Shown here: positions 18,846 to 26,811 of the stretch, piece after piece | Numbering within the stretch: position 1 is the first letter of the stretch | Layout: every line of letters starts with the position of its first letter | Source: Chitinophagaceae bacterium UBA4411 | GTDB taxonomy: Bacteria > Bacteroidota > Bacteroidia > Chitinophagales > Chitinophagaceae | Length of the DNA: 64,000 bases | NCBI GenBank assembly: GCA_002400415.1 | Contig: DGQP01000005.1 | Coordinates: 468,266-532,265, forward strand | Direction: 5' to 3' | Notes under the pieces: generated by a model | Databases searched by the model: none | Told to the model about the DNA's origin: nothing | The model's input: the letters and a program-made list of their open reading frames with translations, nothing else | Program-made: the position numbers and the translations under genes

Positions 18846-20069
18846 TTGACAGACGATTCTTTATACAGGCAGGCAAAAGCTTTGCGTTCAGCAGTTACTA
18901 TGGAAGTACCGGCTCTTTTAGACTGGTGGATCAGATTCATGCCAGACAGGAAGAGAGGTTTTCATGGTTCAATAGATAACCTGAACAGGGTTGTTGCCCG
19001 GACTCCCAGGGGATTGGTTCTGAACAGCCGGATACTTTGGACATTTGCTGCCGCTTACGAATGGGATCCGAAACAGGAATACCTGGATATGGCTTACCGG
19101 GCTTTTCGTTACGGGGCACTCAGTTTTGAAGATCCCGATTATGGAGGTATGTATTGGTCTGTGGATGAAAATGGAGTTCCTCTGGAAACCAAAAAACAGG
19201 TATATGGTCTTGCTTTCTGGATTTATGGGCTGAGTGAATTTTGCCGGGTGGCCCGCTATGAATTACCTGGCGAAAAGGCCAGGCAATTATTCTTCCTTCT
19301 GGAAAAATGCTGCCACGATAAAGAACGCGGAGGCTACTTTGAAGCGTTTTCCCGCGACTGGAAGCCCCTGGCGGATTTGCGGCTCAGCGAGAAGGATGCT
19401 AACGAAAAGAAGTCCATGAATACGCATCTTCATGTGCTGGAGGCTTATACTAATCTGTACAGGATATGGAAAGACAAAACACTTGCGAATGCCATCCGCT
19501 CCCTTTTGCAAGTATTCTGTCAGCATATTATTGACCCGGAGAAATTCAGGCAGGGTCTGTTTTTTTCTGAAGACTGGGTACTGCGGTCTGCAGTAGTTTC
19601 TTTTGGTCATGATATTGAAGCTTCCTGGCTTTTGTATGAAGCAGCGGCAATATTGGGCGATGAAAACCTGCTCAGTTTTTACAGGAAGGTGTGTGTTTCA
19701 ATGGCGGAAACTGCTATGCAGGGACTGGATGCAGACGGGGCATTATGGTATGAATTAGATACAGCTACCGGCAACTATAATAAAGAGAAACACTGGTGGC
19801 CTCAGGCTGAGGCTATGGTTGGATTTCTGAATGCCTGCCAGTTGAGCGGTAACGAACAATACTTCATCTGTGCGGACCGGAGTTGGAATTTTATTTGTCG
19901 TGAACTTAAAGATTATAAAAACGGAGAATGGTTTTGGGGCATTGGCGAAAATGGTGTCGTGATGGAAAAGGAAAAAGCCGGGTTCTGGAAATGCCCTTAT
20001 CACAATGTGAGGGCATGCCTGGAAGTCAGTAAACGGATCACCGAATCCGGCCGGCTGATAACCTTATAA
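18846..20069 (+). CDS. Cellobiose/mannobiose 2-epimerase (AGE family)
   Basis: A cytoplasmic (alpha/alpha)6-barrel enzyme of 407 residues that interconverts glucose and mannose at the reducing end of beta-1,4 disaccharides. Here it would turn mannobiose into mannosyl-glucose for the GH130 enzyme. Family histidines are visible: His194/His196 (NTHLHVLEA), His255 (FGHDIEASW) and His386 (KCPYHNVRA). The start is a TTG at 18846. It is preferred over the first ATG (18 codons in) because known enzymes have an N-terminal helix of that length before the WW-x-x-x-M region. It is the last clear gene of the PUL operon, with a 10-base gap to GH130. Confidence 0.92.
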   Translation: MTDDSLYRQAKALRSAVTMEVPALLDWWIRFMPDRKRGFHGSIDNLNRVVARTPRGLVLNSRILWTFAAAYEWDPKQEYLDMAYRAFRYGALSFEDPDYGGMYWSVDENGVPLETKKQVYGLAFWIYGLSEFCRVARYELPGEKARQLFFLLEKCCHDKERGGYFEAFSRDWKPLADLRLSEKDANEKKSMNTHLHVLEAYTNLYRIWKDKTLANAIRSLLQVFCQHIIDPEKFRQGLFFSEDWVLRSAVVSFGHDIEASWLLYEAAAILGDENLLSFYRKVCVSMAETAMQGLDADGALWYELDTATGNYNKEKHWWPQAEAMVGFLNACQLSGNEQYFICADRSWNFICRELKDYKNGEWFWGIGENGVVMEKEKAGFWKCPYHNVRACLEVSKRITESGRLITL

Positions 20070-20241
20070 TAACCAGCAGAGCAGGGGTAAGCCTGATGCT
20101 GATAGTAAACTAAAGAAAGAGCAGCATATAAGCAATCCTACCAGTAACAGCGGTACGTAGGGGCCATTCCTGGCGATTTACTCCCGCTGTTTTCTTTCCC
20201 GCCTTTTGCCGGCAGCGGAATAATCAAAATGAATGCAAAGT

Positions 20242-21519
20242 ATGAAGTTGTTTAAAGTTCTCTATGTACAGGTACTCATCGGAATCATTCTTGGAGTACT
20301 GGCAGGCTGGTTATTTCCTTCTTTCCATACTACAGCAAAACTCATCAGTGATACGTTTATCAACATGATAAAAATGGTGATTGCACCGGTTATTTTTTTA
20401 ACCATCGTAGCAGGTATTGCCGGTGCAGGAAACCTGAAAAAAGTCGGACGTGTTGGATTTAAGGCGTTGGTTTATTTTGAAGTGGTGACTACCCTGGCCC
20501 TGGTAATAGGGTTGATTACCGCCAACCTGATTAAACCAGGATCAGGGGTTGAATTTACAGCCGGGAGTGCCGTCCAGGCAGAGAAAATACCAGCGCAGGC
20601 TGCTGCAATTAACTGGGGAGAATTTATCTCACATATAGTTCCTGCCAATGTGCTTGATGCATTTGCAAAAGGAGATATTTTACAGGTATTGTTTTTCAGC
20701 ATACTATTCGCAATAGGTGTAAAAATGATGGGAGGAGCGGGCAGCAATATTCTGTCAGGGGTAAATGCCGTCAACACAGCCTTGTTCAATGTTTTGAAAA
20801 TAATAATGAAACTCAGCCCGCTTGGTGCATTCGGAGGAATGGCATACACGATCGGGAAGTTTGGCTTTGGCACACTGGCGTTGCTGGGCAAGCTCTTGCT
20901 TACTTTCTATTTGACCGGTATCTTTTTTGTCTTCGTGGTCTTGTATTTCCTTTGCCGGTATTACGGCTTTAGCCTGTTCAAGCTCTTAAAATATATACGG
21001 GAGGAGATACTGATTGTTGTAGGGGCCAGCAGCAGTGAGGCCGTGCTGCCTTCTGTAATGCAAAAATTGACTGCTGCCGGTTGTGAAAAAGAAGTGGTGG
21101 GGCTTGTTGTACCTGCCGGGTACAGCTTTAATCTGGACGGGACTACAATTTACCTGAGTATGAGTGTAATTTTCCTGGCTCAGGTATTCAACATTGATCT
21201 TAGCCTTGGACAACAAATGACAGTGATCGGTATTTTATTACTGACCAGCAAAGGGGCGGCTGGTGTTACCGGCAGTGGCTTTCTGGTACTGGCATCTACG
21301 CTTACAGCTTTGAAGGTAATTCCGGTAGAAGGGCTGGCGCTGCTGATCGGAGTAGACCGTTTTATGAGCGAGGGGCGGGCCGTGATAAACTTTATAGGGA
21401 ACACAGTAGCTACAATCATTATTGCCAGGAGCGAGAATGAAATCGATATCAGCGTATACCAGAAAATAGTTGAAGGGAAATCAGTCATTGATTCAGGAAA
21501 AGAACTGCCGGATGTCTGA
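20242..21519 (+). CDS. Dicarboxylate/amino acid:cation symporter (DAACS family)
   Basis: An inner-membrane symporter of 425 residues, related to GltP/DctA, that imports C4-dicarboxylates or acidic amino acids with protons or sodium. Family motifs are the serine-rich loop GASSSEAVLPSVM, the unwound helix PAGYSFNLDGTTIYLS and the substrate site RFMSEGRAVINFIGN. The start at 20242 (MKLFKVLYVQ) aligns with DctA; an ATG at 20233 would add three residues. It follows the epimerase after 172 bases. No convincing promoter or terminator was found in that gap, so it is unclear whether it belongs to the PUL transcript. Its substrate is not an expected mannan product. Confidence 0.88.
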   Translation: MKLFKVLYVQVLIGIILGVLAGWLFPSFHTTAKLISDTFINMIKMVIAPVIFLTIVAGIAGAGNLKKVGRVGFKALVYFEVVTTLALVIGLITANLIKPGSGVEFTAGSAVQAEKIPAQAAAINWGEFISHIVPANVLDAFAKGDILQVLFFSILFAIGVKMMGGAGSNILSGVNAVNTALFNVLKIIMKLSPLGAFGGMAYTIGKFGFGTLALLGKLLLTFYLTGIFFVFVVLYFLCRYYGFSLFKLLKYIREEILIVVGASSSEAVLPSVMQKLTAAGCEKEVVGLVVPAGYSFNLDGTTIYLSMSVIFLAQVFNIDLSLGQQMTVIGILLLTSKGAAGVTGSGFLVLASTLTALKVIPVEGLALLIGVDRFMSEGRAVINFIGNTVATIIIARSENEIDISVYQKIVEGKSVIDSGKELPDV

Positions 21520-21661
21520 TAGGGTTAATTGAAATGCAGGAAGGGTTAAACAGGGCTTTACATAATAAAAGCATGGATTTTACTTTTTTTCTGAACAAAC
21601 GTTGCCCCGGCAATGTAAATATTACTCTTTATGTCATGTAAATTTCAGTAGGGAATTTCTG

Positions 21662-21692
21662 TTTGAACTACACAGAATGCTTATTACTTTTG
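21662..21692 (+). promoter_or_regulatory. Consensus promoter of the 41-residue lipoprotein gene
   Basis: TTTG at 21662-21665, 19 bases, then TACTTTTG at 21685-21692. Both elements and the spacing fit the Bacteroidota consensus exactly. The ATG of the small lipoprotein gene follows 20 bases later. This is one of the two best promoters in the window. Confidence 0.7.
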
Positions 21693-21711
21693 AAATATAA
21701 TTCAGTTATCC

Positions 21712-21837
21712 ATGAAAGGTAAAATTCTGTTACTTATTATTCTCGCCTCTGTTATCCTTCAATCCTGTGCCCGCAGCTTTACACCTTACGAAGCGGCTAA
21801 CCATCCGAGAGGGAAAAAATGTGGCGTAATCAGGTAA
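21712..21837 (+). CDS. Small lipoprotein, 41 residues
   Basis: A short gene with a complete lipoprotein leader: MKGKILLLIILASVILQSC, with the lipobox LQSC and the lipidated Cys at residue 19. The mature part is only 23 residues (CARSFTPYEAANHPRGKKCG and three more) with a second Cys at 37. A perfect promoter lies just upstream. The function is unknown; the mature part is basic and too short for an enzyme. It is convergent with the 47-residue gene, leaving 3 bases between the stop codons. The lipobox and promoter make it likely to be real. Confidence 0.7.
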   Translation: MKGKILLLIILASVILQSCARSFTPYEAANHPRGKKCGVIR

Positions 21838-21840
21838 GAA

Positions 21841-21984
21841 CTACCCGCCAAACACATTATTTACGGCACCTTCAAGCATTGGAAATTTTTCAACTACAAA
21901 ACCTTTGATCGTTTCAATGGCTTTTTTCGCCTGTTCATCTGTCAGGCCTGCTTCGGCCTTAAGTTTATCTATTAATTCCTGCAT
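21841..21984 (-). CDS. Small helical protein, 47 residues
   Basis: The sequence starts MQELIDKLKAEAGLTDEQAK and ends in GAVNNVFGG. It looks like two amphipathic helices: the first includes AGLTDEQAKKAIETIKGF and the second is short before the glycine end. There is no signal peptide. The pattern Gly-Leu-Thr-x-x-Gln-Ala is common in small helical Bacteroidota proteins of unknown function, and I recall similar short proteins, but no family name can be given. It lies 86 bases downstream of clpX in the same direction, beyond a terminator-like hairpin. Clean codon structure and helix periodicity support a real gene. Confidence 0.65.
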   Translation of the reverse strand: MQELIDKLKAEAGLTDEQAKKAIETIKGFVVEKFPMLEGAVNNVFGG

Positions 21985-22005
21985 GGAAGATGTTTAGGAA
22001 GTTTA

Positions 22006-22044
22006 AAAAGTTCCACAAGTTAAAGCTAACCTGTGAAACCTTTT
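22006..22044 (-). terminator. Imperfect terminator after clpX
   Basis: On the minus strand AAAAGGTTTCACAGGTTA pairs imperfectly with TAACTTGTGGAACTTTT across an AGCT-rich loop. A T-run follows, 27 bases after the clpX stop. Mismatches and a bulge make it weaker than the other terminators here. Confidence 0.45.
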
Positions 22045-22070
22045 GAGTTCTTAGGAATTTTTTAAGCCTG

Positions 22071-23312
22071 CTAGGCTACTTTCAGCAGACTCAATTTACT
22101 CTTGTCAAACTTTCGTTTGGCATATTCTGCGGTTAGCACAAAGCTGGTTTCTTTAGTAGAAGGCAGTTCAAACATCGCATCAGTAAGGATACCCTCACAA
22201 ATACTTCTGAGTCCCCTGGCTCCCAGTTTATATTCAACAGCTTTATCTACCATGAAGTCTAACACTTCATCTTCGATAGTCAGGTGAATACCTTCCAATT
22301 CAAACAATCTCTTGTATTGTTTGATGAGCGCATTTTTGGGCTCTGTCAGGATAGCTCTGAGCGTACTTGCATCCAATGGATCAAGATGAGTTACGACAGG
22401 CAACCGTCCCAGTAATTCCGGGATCAGGCCAAATGTTTTCAGGTCTGTTGGATTCACATAACGAAGCAGGTTCTTTTTCATATTTTCCTGCAGATCTTTA
22501 TCAACGTTGAATCCAATAGTATTGGTCTGTACCCTGCGGGCAATTACCCTGTCAATGCCATCAAAAGCACCACCACAAATAAACAGGATATTCTGTGTAT
22601 TGATCTTAATAAGTTTTTGTTCAGGATGCTTGCGTCCACCCTGTGGTGGTACCAGCACATCCGTCCCTTCCAGCAATTTCAGCATGCCCTGCTGCACACC
22701 CTCACCGCTTACATCGCGGGTAATAGAAGGATTATCTCCTTTACGGGCAATCTTATCAATCTCGTCAATATAAACAATGCCCCGTTCAGCAGCAGTCACA
22801 TCATAATTACATACTTGTAAAAGTCTTGTCAGGATACTTTCCACATCTTCGCCCACATAACCGGCTTCAGTAAAAACAGTAGCATCAACAATTGTAAAGG
22901 GAACATTCAGCATCCGGGCAATACTTTTTGCAAGCAGGGTCTTACCGGTCCCGGTTTCACCCACCATAATAATATTGCTCTTTTCGATTTCAACATCATT
23001 AACAGGGCTGTCAGTTGATTTTTGCTGTAATCTTTTATAGTGATTGTAAACGGCTACAGCCAGTACTTTTTTGGCATCGTCCTGGCCGATTACATACTCG
23101 TCCAGGAATTTTTTGATCTCCATCGGTTTTTTGACCGTCAGCTTAAAAGCAGCGGGTGTTTTTTCATCCCGGACCATCAATTCCTGGTCGATGATTTCCC
23201 GGGCATGCTCCACGCAATTTTCACAAATATGCCCTTCCTGGCCTGCGATAAGAATCTTGACTTCATCGCGGCTGCGGCCGCAGAAAGAACAGTGTAAAGG
23301 ATTTTTTGCCAT
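22071..23312 (-). CDS. clpX: ATP-dependent Clp protease ATP-binding subunit ClpX
   Basis: A hexameric AAA+ unfoldase of 413 residues that selects proteins and feeds them to ClpP. The N-terminal zinc-binding domain has Cys8, Cys11, Cys30 and Cys33 (CSFCG, CENC). Walker A is GETGTGKT (119-126) and Walker B is VYIDEIDKIA. The pore-loop region and sensor 2 GARGLRSI are present, and the full family length is kept. It is the last gene of the tig-clpP-clpP-clpX run, 117 bases after the second clpP with a terminator in that gap, so clpX may also have its own promoter. Confidence 0.97.
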   Translation of the reverse strand: MAKNPLHCSFCGRSRDEVKILIAGQEGHICENCVEHAREIIDQELMVRDEKTPAAFKLTVKKPMEIKKFLDEYVIGQDDAKKVLAVAVYNHYKRLQQKSTDSPVNDVEIEKSNIIMVGETGTGKTLLAKSIARMLNVPFTIVDATVFTEAGYVGEDVESILTRLLQVCNYDVTAAERGIVYIDEIDKIARKGDNPSITRDVSGEGVQQGMLKLLEGTDVLVPPQGGRKHPEQKLIKINTQNILFICGGAFDGIDRVIARRVQTNTIGFNVDKDLQENMKKNLLRYVNPTDLKTFGLIPELLGRLPVVTHLDPLDASTLRAILTEPKNALIKQYKRLFELEGIHLTIEDEVLDFMVDKAVEYKLGARGLRSICEGILTDAMFELPSTKETSFVLTAEYAKRKFDKSKLSLLKVA

Positions 23313-23357
23313 TTCTTGTAGGATAGAACGAATTAACTAACGCAATCGTAACATACA

Positions 23358-23390
23358 AAAATAAAAAACCGTCCTGATACGGGCGGTTTT
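23358..23390 (-). terminator. Terminator between the second clpP and clpX
   Basis: On the minus strand AAAACCGCCC, a GTATCA loop and GGACGGTTTT form a 10-bp stem with one G-T pair, followed by TTATTTTTG. It lies 40 bases after the second clpP stop and would reduce or end read-through into clpX. Confidence 0.75.
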
Positions 23391-23429
23391 ATTTCATTAT
23401 TTAGGGTTAAACTCTTATTTTTTAATGAT

Positions 23430-24062
23430 TTAGAGTTTTTCCTGGATGCCGTCCACAATGCCATAATCAATAGCTTCTTTGGCATCCATCCAGTAATCAC
23501 GGTCAAAGTCTTTCATAATCTGGGCGACTGTCTTGCCGCAATTGTCTGCCAATATCTTAGCCCCGATTTCCTTTACCCGGCGGGTTTGTTTAGCCTGTAT
23601 CTCCAGGTCAGCACTCACACCCTGGATATGCCCGCCCAGAGATGGCTGGTGGATCATTACTTCTCCATGGGGGTAAATAAAACGACGGCCATTCACTCCA
23701 CCACTGAGCAAAATACTGCCCATAGAGGCTGCCAGTCCCATACAAATAGTACTTATCGGGCTCTTCAGCATTTTCATCGTATCATATATTACCATACCGC
23801 TGGTCACCACGCCCCCGGGACTGTTGATAAAGAATTTGATCTCTTCTCCGGGCTTATCTGCATCCAGCAGTAATAACTTGGTAGTTACTTCACGGGCCGA
23901 TTTATCATCTACCACGCCCCAGAGATATACGGCTCTTTTTTCGAAAAAATATTTTTCCAGTTTTTTATTCAGCATGATCAGGTCGTCTCTTTTGTCCTCT
24001 CTCTCTCTTTCTTCCTCATCGTCCATTTTCCAGTCGTTGTATAAAAAATTCTTACGGTTCAT
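23430..24062 (-). CDS. clpP: ClpP-family protease subunit with an atypical N-terminus
   Basis: A serine protease of 210 residues. The catalytic triad is intact: Ser113 (GLAASMGS), His138 (VMIHQPSLGG) and Asp189 (DRDYWMDAKEA). FINSPGGVV and ICMGLAASM mark the fold. The N-terminus differs from normal ClpP: in place of the axial-loop segment it has a charged stretch (about residues 12-38, MDDEEEREREDKRDD then LIMLNKKLEK). That loop normally gates the pore and touches ClpX. It follows the first clpP after 36 bases, so the two are probably made together and may form mixed ClpP1P2 complexes (inference). The ATG at 24062 gives this length; a later Met at residue 13 would still keep the acidic part. 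Confidence 0.93.
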   Translation of the reverse strand: MNRKNFLYNDWKMDDEEEREREDKRDDLIMLNKKLEKYFFEKRAVYLWGVVDDKSAREVTTKLLLLDADKPGEEIKFFINSPGGVVTSGMVIYDTMKMLKSPISTICMGLAASMGSILLSGGVNGRRFIYPHGEVMIHQPSLGGHIQGVSADLEIQAKQTRRVKEIGAKILADNCGKTVAQIMKDFDRDYWMDAKEAIDYGIVDGIQEKL

Positions 24063-24098
24063 GATATATTAAATTTCTTGATTTATGATTGGAGGAGA

Positions 24099-24791
24099 TC
24101 AGTCCTTCTTGTCTTTTCTTGGATTGGTCAGCAGTACTTCATCAACCAGGCCATATTCCTTTGCTTCTGGTGCTGTCATCCAGTGGTCACGGTCAAAATC
24201 TTTTTCAATTTGTTTTACCGGTTTACCTGAGTGATTGCTGATTACTTCATACAACTCACTCTTTAATTTTTTGATTTCTGCCACCGTGATCTCAATATCG
24301 CTGGCCTGTCCGCCGATTGCGCCGCTTGGCTGGTGCATCATGATGCGGGAATGTTTCAGCGCTGCTCTCTTACCTTTGGTGCCGGCTCCCAGTAACACAC
24401 AGGCCATAGAAGCAGCCACACCAATACAAATGGTGGCTACATCCGGGCTTACATATTGCATAGTGTCGTATACACCCAGACCGGAATACACACTGCCGCC
24501 CGGGCTGTTGATGTACATATTGATATCTCTTGTTCTGTCGGCGGAATCAAGAAATAATAATTGAGCAGTTACAATATTGGCCACTTCATCATTGATGGGA
24601 TAACCAAGAAAGATGATACGATCCATCATGAGGCGGCTGTATACATCCATCACGGCAACATTCAGGGAGCGTTCCTCAATAATATTCGGTGTCATTGCAG
24701 TCACCATATGTGAAGCATAACTGTGCAGGGTATTACTCGAAAGGCCACGGTGTTTCACCGCATATTTCTCGAACTCAGAGTTAAAAGTCAT
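24099..24791 (-). CDS. clpP: ATP-dependent Clp protease proteolytic subunit ClpP
   Basis: The canonical ClpP (230 residues), a tetradecameric serine protease in the cytoplasm. The triad is Ser128 (GVAASMACV), His153 (IMMHQPSG) and Asp202 (DRDHWMTAPEA). The axial-loop region is normal (about residues 36-60, IIEERSLNVAVMDVYSRLMM) and follows a propeptide-like N-terminus of about 35 residues. The C-terminus is lysine-rich (NPRKDKKD). It comes 246 bases after tig, behind a terminator-like hairpin, and 36 bases before the second clpP. Confidence 0.96.
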   Translation of the reverse strand: MTFNSEFEKYAVKHRGLSSNTLHSYASHMVTAMTPNIIEERSLNVAVMDVYSRLMMDRIIFLGYPINDEVANIVTAQLLFLDSADRTRDINMYINSPGGSVYSGLGVYDTMQYVSPDVATICIGVAASMACVLLGAGTKGKRAALKHSRIMMHQPSGAIGGQASDIEITVAEIKKLKSELYEVISNHSGKPVKQIEKDFDRDHWMTAPEAKEYGLVDEVLLTNPRKDKKD

Positions 24792-24969
24792 GGGTATTAA
24801 GTTAATATGTTAACAGGCTGGTAAGTTAATAAGTAAAAAGCAGAGAAAATTTGAGAACCCTTTCAACTTTTCAATTAGCCAACTTTGTTTCCTGTTCATC
24901 AAATATCCGTCCAAATGCCGTAACTGCAAAATTGGTGACAAGTTGGCTTGTTTTATTAGTCAACGGGGT

Positions 24970-25012
24970 AAAAAGAAAAAGGTTGACATGATTTTTAGTC
25001 CATATCAACCTT
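24970..25012 (-). terminator. Terminator after tig
   Basis: On the minus strand AAGGTTGATATG pairs with CATGTCAACCTT (12 bp with one G-T pair) around a 10-base A-rich loop, followed by TTTTCTTTTT. It lies 25 bases after the tig stop and separates tig from the clpP pair at least in part. Confidence 0.75.
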
Positions 25013-25037
25013 CAAACAAGTTAACCTGCCAGTTCCC

Positions 25038-26411
25038 TTAATGATGATGGTGCTGATGCGCCTCTACCATTTTCGTGAATTCTTCTGCACTGATATCTTT
25101 ATCGGAAGGATTTACCTGGGTTTCGGTCCATTCAAATATCTTCTGCGTCTGTATACGGGTATAGGAATCTTCTACAAACTTCCTGTCCTTCATCATTTTT
25201 TCTACATAATCATTTACCCAGGGCTGGTCATCACTCAGGTTGGCACCGCCCATATAGCTGAACAATTGTTGCTTGGCAAAAGCCCTGATTTCGTCAGGAT
25301 TTACCTGGATACTATTTTCGTTAACGATTTTGTCAGAGATCAGCGTCCACTTCAGCTGGCTGAGGAAGGCCGGAAATTCTTTCTCTACCTCTTCATCTGT
25401 TTTGGGTGTTTCTCCCTGCGTCTTCACCCATTTTTTCAGGAAACCTTCCGGGAAATCAATCCTGGTATGATCAATAAGCTGGTGAAAAACCTGGTCATGG
25501 ATCTGGTTGCGGGCCTGCCCGCTCCAGTAAGCAGCTATCTCTTCTTTAATCTTGTTCCTGAAATCAGCTTCAGTTTTTATTTCCTGGCCGGGATATAACT
25601 GGTTGAAGAAGTCTTCATTTAACTCTCTTTTTTCCAGCAAACCCACCTTGGTGACAGAGATACTGAAATACTTATCAGCAGCAGCCGGATCTTCCTTTAA
25701 TCCAAGATCGCTGATGATCCATTCTCTTTCTTTTTCATCAAAAGCAGTTGTAAGCTGCACATTGAAGCTGTCACCGGCCTTTTTGCCGATCAGGTTTTTG
25801 CGGTAAGCTTCAGCAAAATATTTTACCAGCAGAGAATTATCCTTTTTAATGCCAGCTTCCACTTCATTACCTGCAGCATCTGTTTCAGTAAAAACGACAT
25901 TGAGAACATTCTCTTCTGTTTCTGCGACTTCTTTATCTGTCATGTTGCCATAACGGTTTTGCAGACGGGTCACTTCATTATCCAGCATCTCGTCAGTAAT
26001 TGTTACCACATAACGGGTAATTTTTGCTTTGCTGAGATCGGCCATATTGAAATCGGGTTTCATGCCAATTTCAAAATGAAACTCATAATCAGCCGGGTTG
26101 TTGACGTCCAGTTGCCGGATATCGGTTTCCAGTGGCAGCGGCTGGGCAAAAATTTCCACTTTCCCGGTTTCCAGGTAGCCGATCAGTTCACGGTCTACGG
26201 AACGGAGCACTTCATCGGTGAACAGGGAAGGGCCGTACATTTTTTTAATAAGACCAGCAGGCACCATTCCTTTGCGGAATCCGGGAATATTAGCTTTCTT
26301 GCTGTACTCTTTCAGTGCCTTTTCAAAAGAAGGCAGGTAATCGGTCTTTTCCAGTTTCACGGTCAGCTTTTCATGCAGCAGGCCGATGTTTTCCTTTGTA
26401 ACAGTTGCCAT
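25038..26411 (-). CDS. tig: Trigger factor
   Basis: A ribosome-bound chaperone of 457 residues that receives nascent chains. The N-terminal ribosome-binding domain has the family signature near residues 37-52 (ANIPGFRKGMVPAGLI, like the GFRKG/P loop of E. coli). Middle and C-terminal helical chaperone domains follow (about 150-440). The peptidyl-prolyl isomerase domain is divergent, as usual in Bacteroidota. The protein ends in EAHQHHHH, a natural histidine tail that could bind metal. The tig-clpP-clpX gene order is common in bacteria. The upstream neighbour in the same direction is tRNA-Leu. Confidence 0.95.
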   Translation of the reverse strand: MATVTKENIGLLHEKLTVKLEKTDYLPSFEKALKEYSKKANIPGFRKGMVPAGLIKKMYGPSLFTDEVLRSVDRELIGYLETGKVEIFAQPLPLETDIRQLDVNNPADYEFHFEIGMKPDFNMADLSKAKITRYVVTITDEMLDNEVTRLQNRYGNMTDKEVAETEENVLNVVFTETDAAGNEVEAGIKKDNSLLVKYFAEAYRKNLIGKKAGDSFNVQLTTAFDEKEREWIISDLGLKEDPAAADKYFSISVTKVGLLEKRELNEDFFNQLYPGQEIKTEADFRNKIKEEIAAYWSGQARNQIHDQVFHQLIDHTRIDFPEGFLKKWVKTQGETPKTDEEVEKEFPAFLSQLKWTLISDKIVNENSIQVNPDEIRAFAKQQLFSYMGGANLSDDQPWVNDYVEKMMKDRKFVEDSYTRIQTQKIFEWTETQVNPSDKDISAEEFTKMVEAHQHHHH

Positions 26412-26439
26412 TGTTTGTATTTAATAAGTTTTAAATAGC

Positions 26440-26511
26440 GAACAAGGAACAAGGAATGTTGAATAAGGAAGTACGGGACTTCTTCCGGTCAAAATTCCTT
26501 GTTCCTTGCTC
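26440..26511. repeat. Long inverted repeat between tRNA-Leu and tig
   Basis: The left arm 26440-26457 (GAACAAGGAACAAGGAAT) matches the reverse complement of the right arm 26494-26511 at 17 of 18 bases. The 36-base spacer contains a smaller hairpin, GAAGT-ACGGG-ACTTC. The arms are themselves a short direct repeat (GAACAAG twice). It fills most of the gap between tRNA-Leu and tig, so in RNA it would form one large hairpin. It could end or process the tRNA transcript, or be a member of a dispersed intergenic repeat family. Confidence 0.7.
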
Positions 26512-26526
26512 AGTATTCTTACACTG

Positions 26527-26608
26527 TCCGGATGGAGGGACTCGAACCCCCATACCTTACGGCATCAGATCCTAAGTCTGACGTGTCTACCAATTTCACC
26601 ACATCCGG
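26527..26608 (-). tRNA. tRNA-Leu(TAG)
   Basis: An 82-nt gene on the minus strand. The acceptor stem is CCGGATG/CATCCGG with discriminator A. The D-arm region is GTGAAATTGGTAGACAC. The anticodon stem TCAGA/TCTGA encloses the loop CTTAGGA, giving anticodon TAG. A long variable arm typical of tRNA-Leu follows, and the T-arm is GGGGG-TTCGAGT-CCCTC. CCA is not encoded. The exact 5' end could differ by one base. Confidence 0.92.
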
Positions 26609-26699
26609 GTTCACCAGGCTTTGAGTATTGTGTTTCGAATTAAAGTCTGTAAGGCTTGTAACTCATACCAATATGAACTCTAAGCTCTGTTTGGGGTTG

Positions 26700-26707
26700 C
26701 AAATGTA
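26700..26707 (-). promoter_or_regulatory. -7 element of tRNA-Leu
   Basis: On the minus strand TACATTTG matches TAnnTTTG exactly, about 92 bases before the tRNA 5' end. No TTG was found at the normal -33 spacing, so this is a candidate only. Confidence 0.35.
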
Positions 26708-26811
26708 GGGCATTTATTCATATCGGGAGGCTGGAAAACTACTTATTTAAGCCCGGGAATTGACATGAAACATTTAATTGCAGATTTATATTAAAAAACA
26801 ATAAATATTTG

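Noticed and set aside
25041..25598. A 185-residue plus-strand frame opposite tig
   Set aside because: It is antisense to a well-conserved trigger factor gene and shows no domain, leader or promoter.
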